A stretch of DNA of 5,988 bases, taken from the NCBI GenBank assembly GCA_964473505.1, contig CAYYPG010000101.1, positions 1-5,988 on the forward strand, given 5' to 3'. Position numbers and translations under genes: made by a program. Positions within the stretch are counted from its first letter, which is position 1. Every line of letters begins with the position of its first letter. Positions 5,801 to 5,988 of the stretch are shown here, in pieces. The stretch is from JAOABV01 sp964473505 (GTDB lineage: Bacteria > Hydrothermota > Tepidihabitantia > Tepidihabitantales > CAIPLT01). The notes beneath the pieces are model-generated. The model searched no databases. It was not told the origin of the DNA and was given only the letters and a program-made list of their open reading frames with translations.

Positions 5801-5988
5801 TCACAAAGTTAATGTTAGTTCAAAAGATACGAAATATTTAAGAGAATTTGCTGGCTTTTTTCTTATGAGCCTCAATGCCTCTTGAGCATTTTTTAGAATT
5901 TTTGCTCTTGTAAAATTGACGTGCCCGGGTACATCATGGCCCCCAATGTCAGTTTGCAACATATTTGATTTTACTCGAATTTCTAACG
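5801..5988 (-). CDS. Possible 3' end of an unrecognised gene, cut by the right window edge
   Basis: The - strand is open from the window edge for 61 codons to a TGA at 5801-5803. It includes a Gly/His-containing segment, TDIGGHDVPGHVNFTRA, then a basic helix-like tail (KILKNAQEALRLIRKK). I do not recognise the family. The stretch near 5915-5950 is clearly richer in G+C than the spacers around it, which mildly favours coding or foreign DNA. Another frame on the same strand (reading LTLGAMMYPGTSILQEQKF, then a stop) looks about equally protein-like over a shorter span, so the frame choice is uncertain. It also contains copy 2 of the 24-nt repeat. It would be the upstream neighbour of the 399-aa gene, but the ending does not resemble an ASKHA activator ATPase. 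Confidence 0.3.
   Translation of the reverse strand, partial: LEIRVKSNMLQTDIGGHDVPGHVNFTRAKILKNAQEALRLIRKKPANSLKYFVSFELTLTL
5880..5903. repeat. 24-nt direct repeat, copy 2
   Basis: This is the partner of the copy at 4248-4271, with one mismatch: the - strand has C here and T in copy 1, which turns CAA (Gln) into TAA in the shared frame. It lies inside the possible gene end at the right edge, which suggests that copy 1 may be a decayed duplicate of that gene's 3' part. Confidence 0.65.

Noticed and set aside
1..5988. CRISPR arrays, tRNA, rRNA or riboswitches
   Set aside because: I saw no regularly spaced repeats, no tRNA T-loop and acceptor pairing, and no rRNA or riboswitch signature on either strand.

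Overview
This is an AT-rich bacterial chromosome segment. It carries the broken 3' part of an insertion-sequence transposase at the left edge (+ strand), then three intact genes that all read on the - strand. In transcription order these are a 399-aa and a 365-aa iron-sulfur protein related to 2-hydroxyacyl-CoA dehydratases and their activators (DUF2229/HGD-D superfamily), then a 651-aa long-form GreA-type transcript cleavage factor. A further short open frame runs off the right edge. The paired 'CoA protein activase' genes suggest an obligate anaerobe. Long GreA proteins with a large helical and CarD/tudor-like N-terminal region are known from spirochaetes, Chlamydiae, Bacteroidota relatives and candidate phyla. 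My best guess is an uncultured anaerobic lineage such as WOR-3 or Cloacimonadota, at low confidence because it rests only on remembered family distributions.

Layout: 1-541, transposase remnant with a one-base frameshift; 542-737, short spacer; 738-2693, gre; 2694-2868, spacer; 2869-3966, the 365-aa protein; 3967-4314, long spacer with an A/T stem-loop; 4315-5514, the 399-aa protein, with a near-consensus sigma70-type promoter whose -10 box almost touches the start codon, implying a leaderless mRNA; 5515-5800, spacer without a convincing gene; 5801-5988, a possible 3' end of a further - strand gene.

The two Fe-S proteins match, in order and by motif, two members of what I recall as a three-gene module in anaerobes: an ASKHA-type ATPase activator plus two DUF2229-type proteins. 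The ATPase is not in this window, and the promoter lies directly before the 399-aa gene. Each of the two proteins keeps three Cys at the expected cluster-ligand positions and the DE(H/Q)T motif. Both have lost the Pro-acid pair that I recall following the third Cys (CMPE is CMTS here; CGPD is CGTA here). The gre gene downstream is probably an independent housekeeping gene.

The most unexpected structure is in the spacers. Short direct copies of neighbouring sequence recur beside the genes: the 5' end of gre in the spacer upstream of it, the 3' end of gre just past its stop, a 12-mer from the 5' end of the 399-aa gene upstream of that gene, and a 24-nt repeat (one mismatch) on both sides of the 399-aa gene. 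Some of these are strong and some could be chance; each is reported separately.
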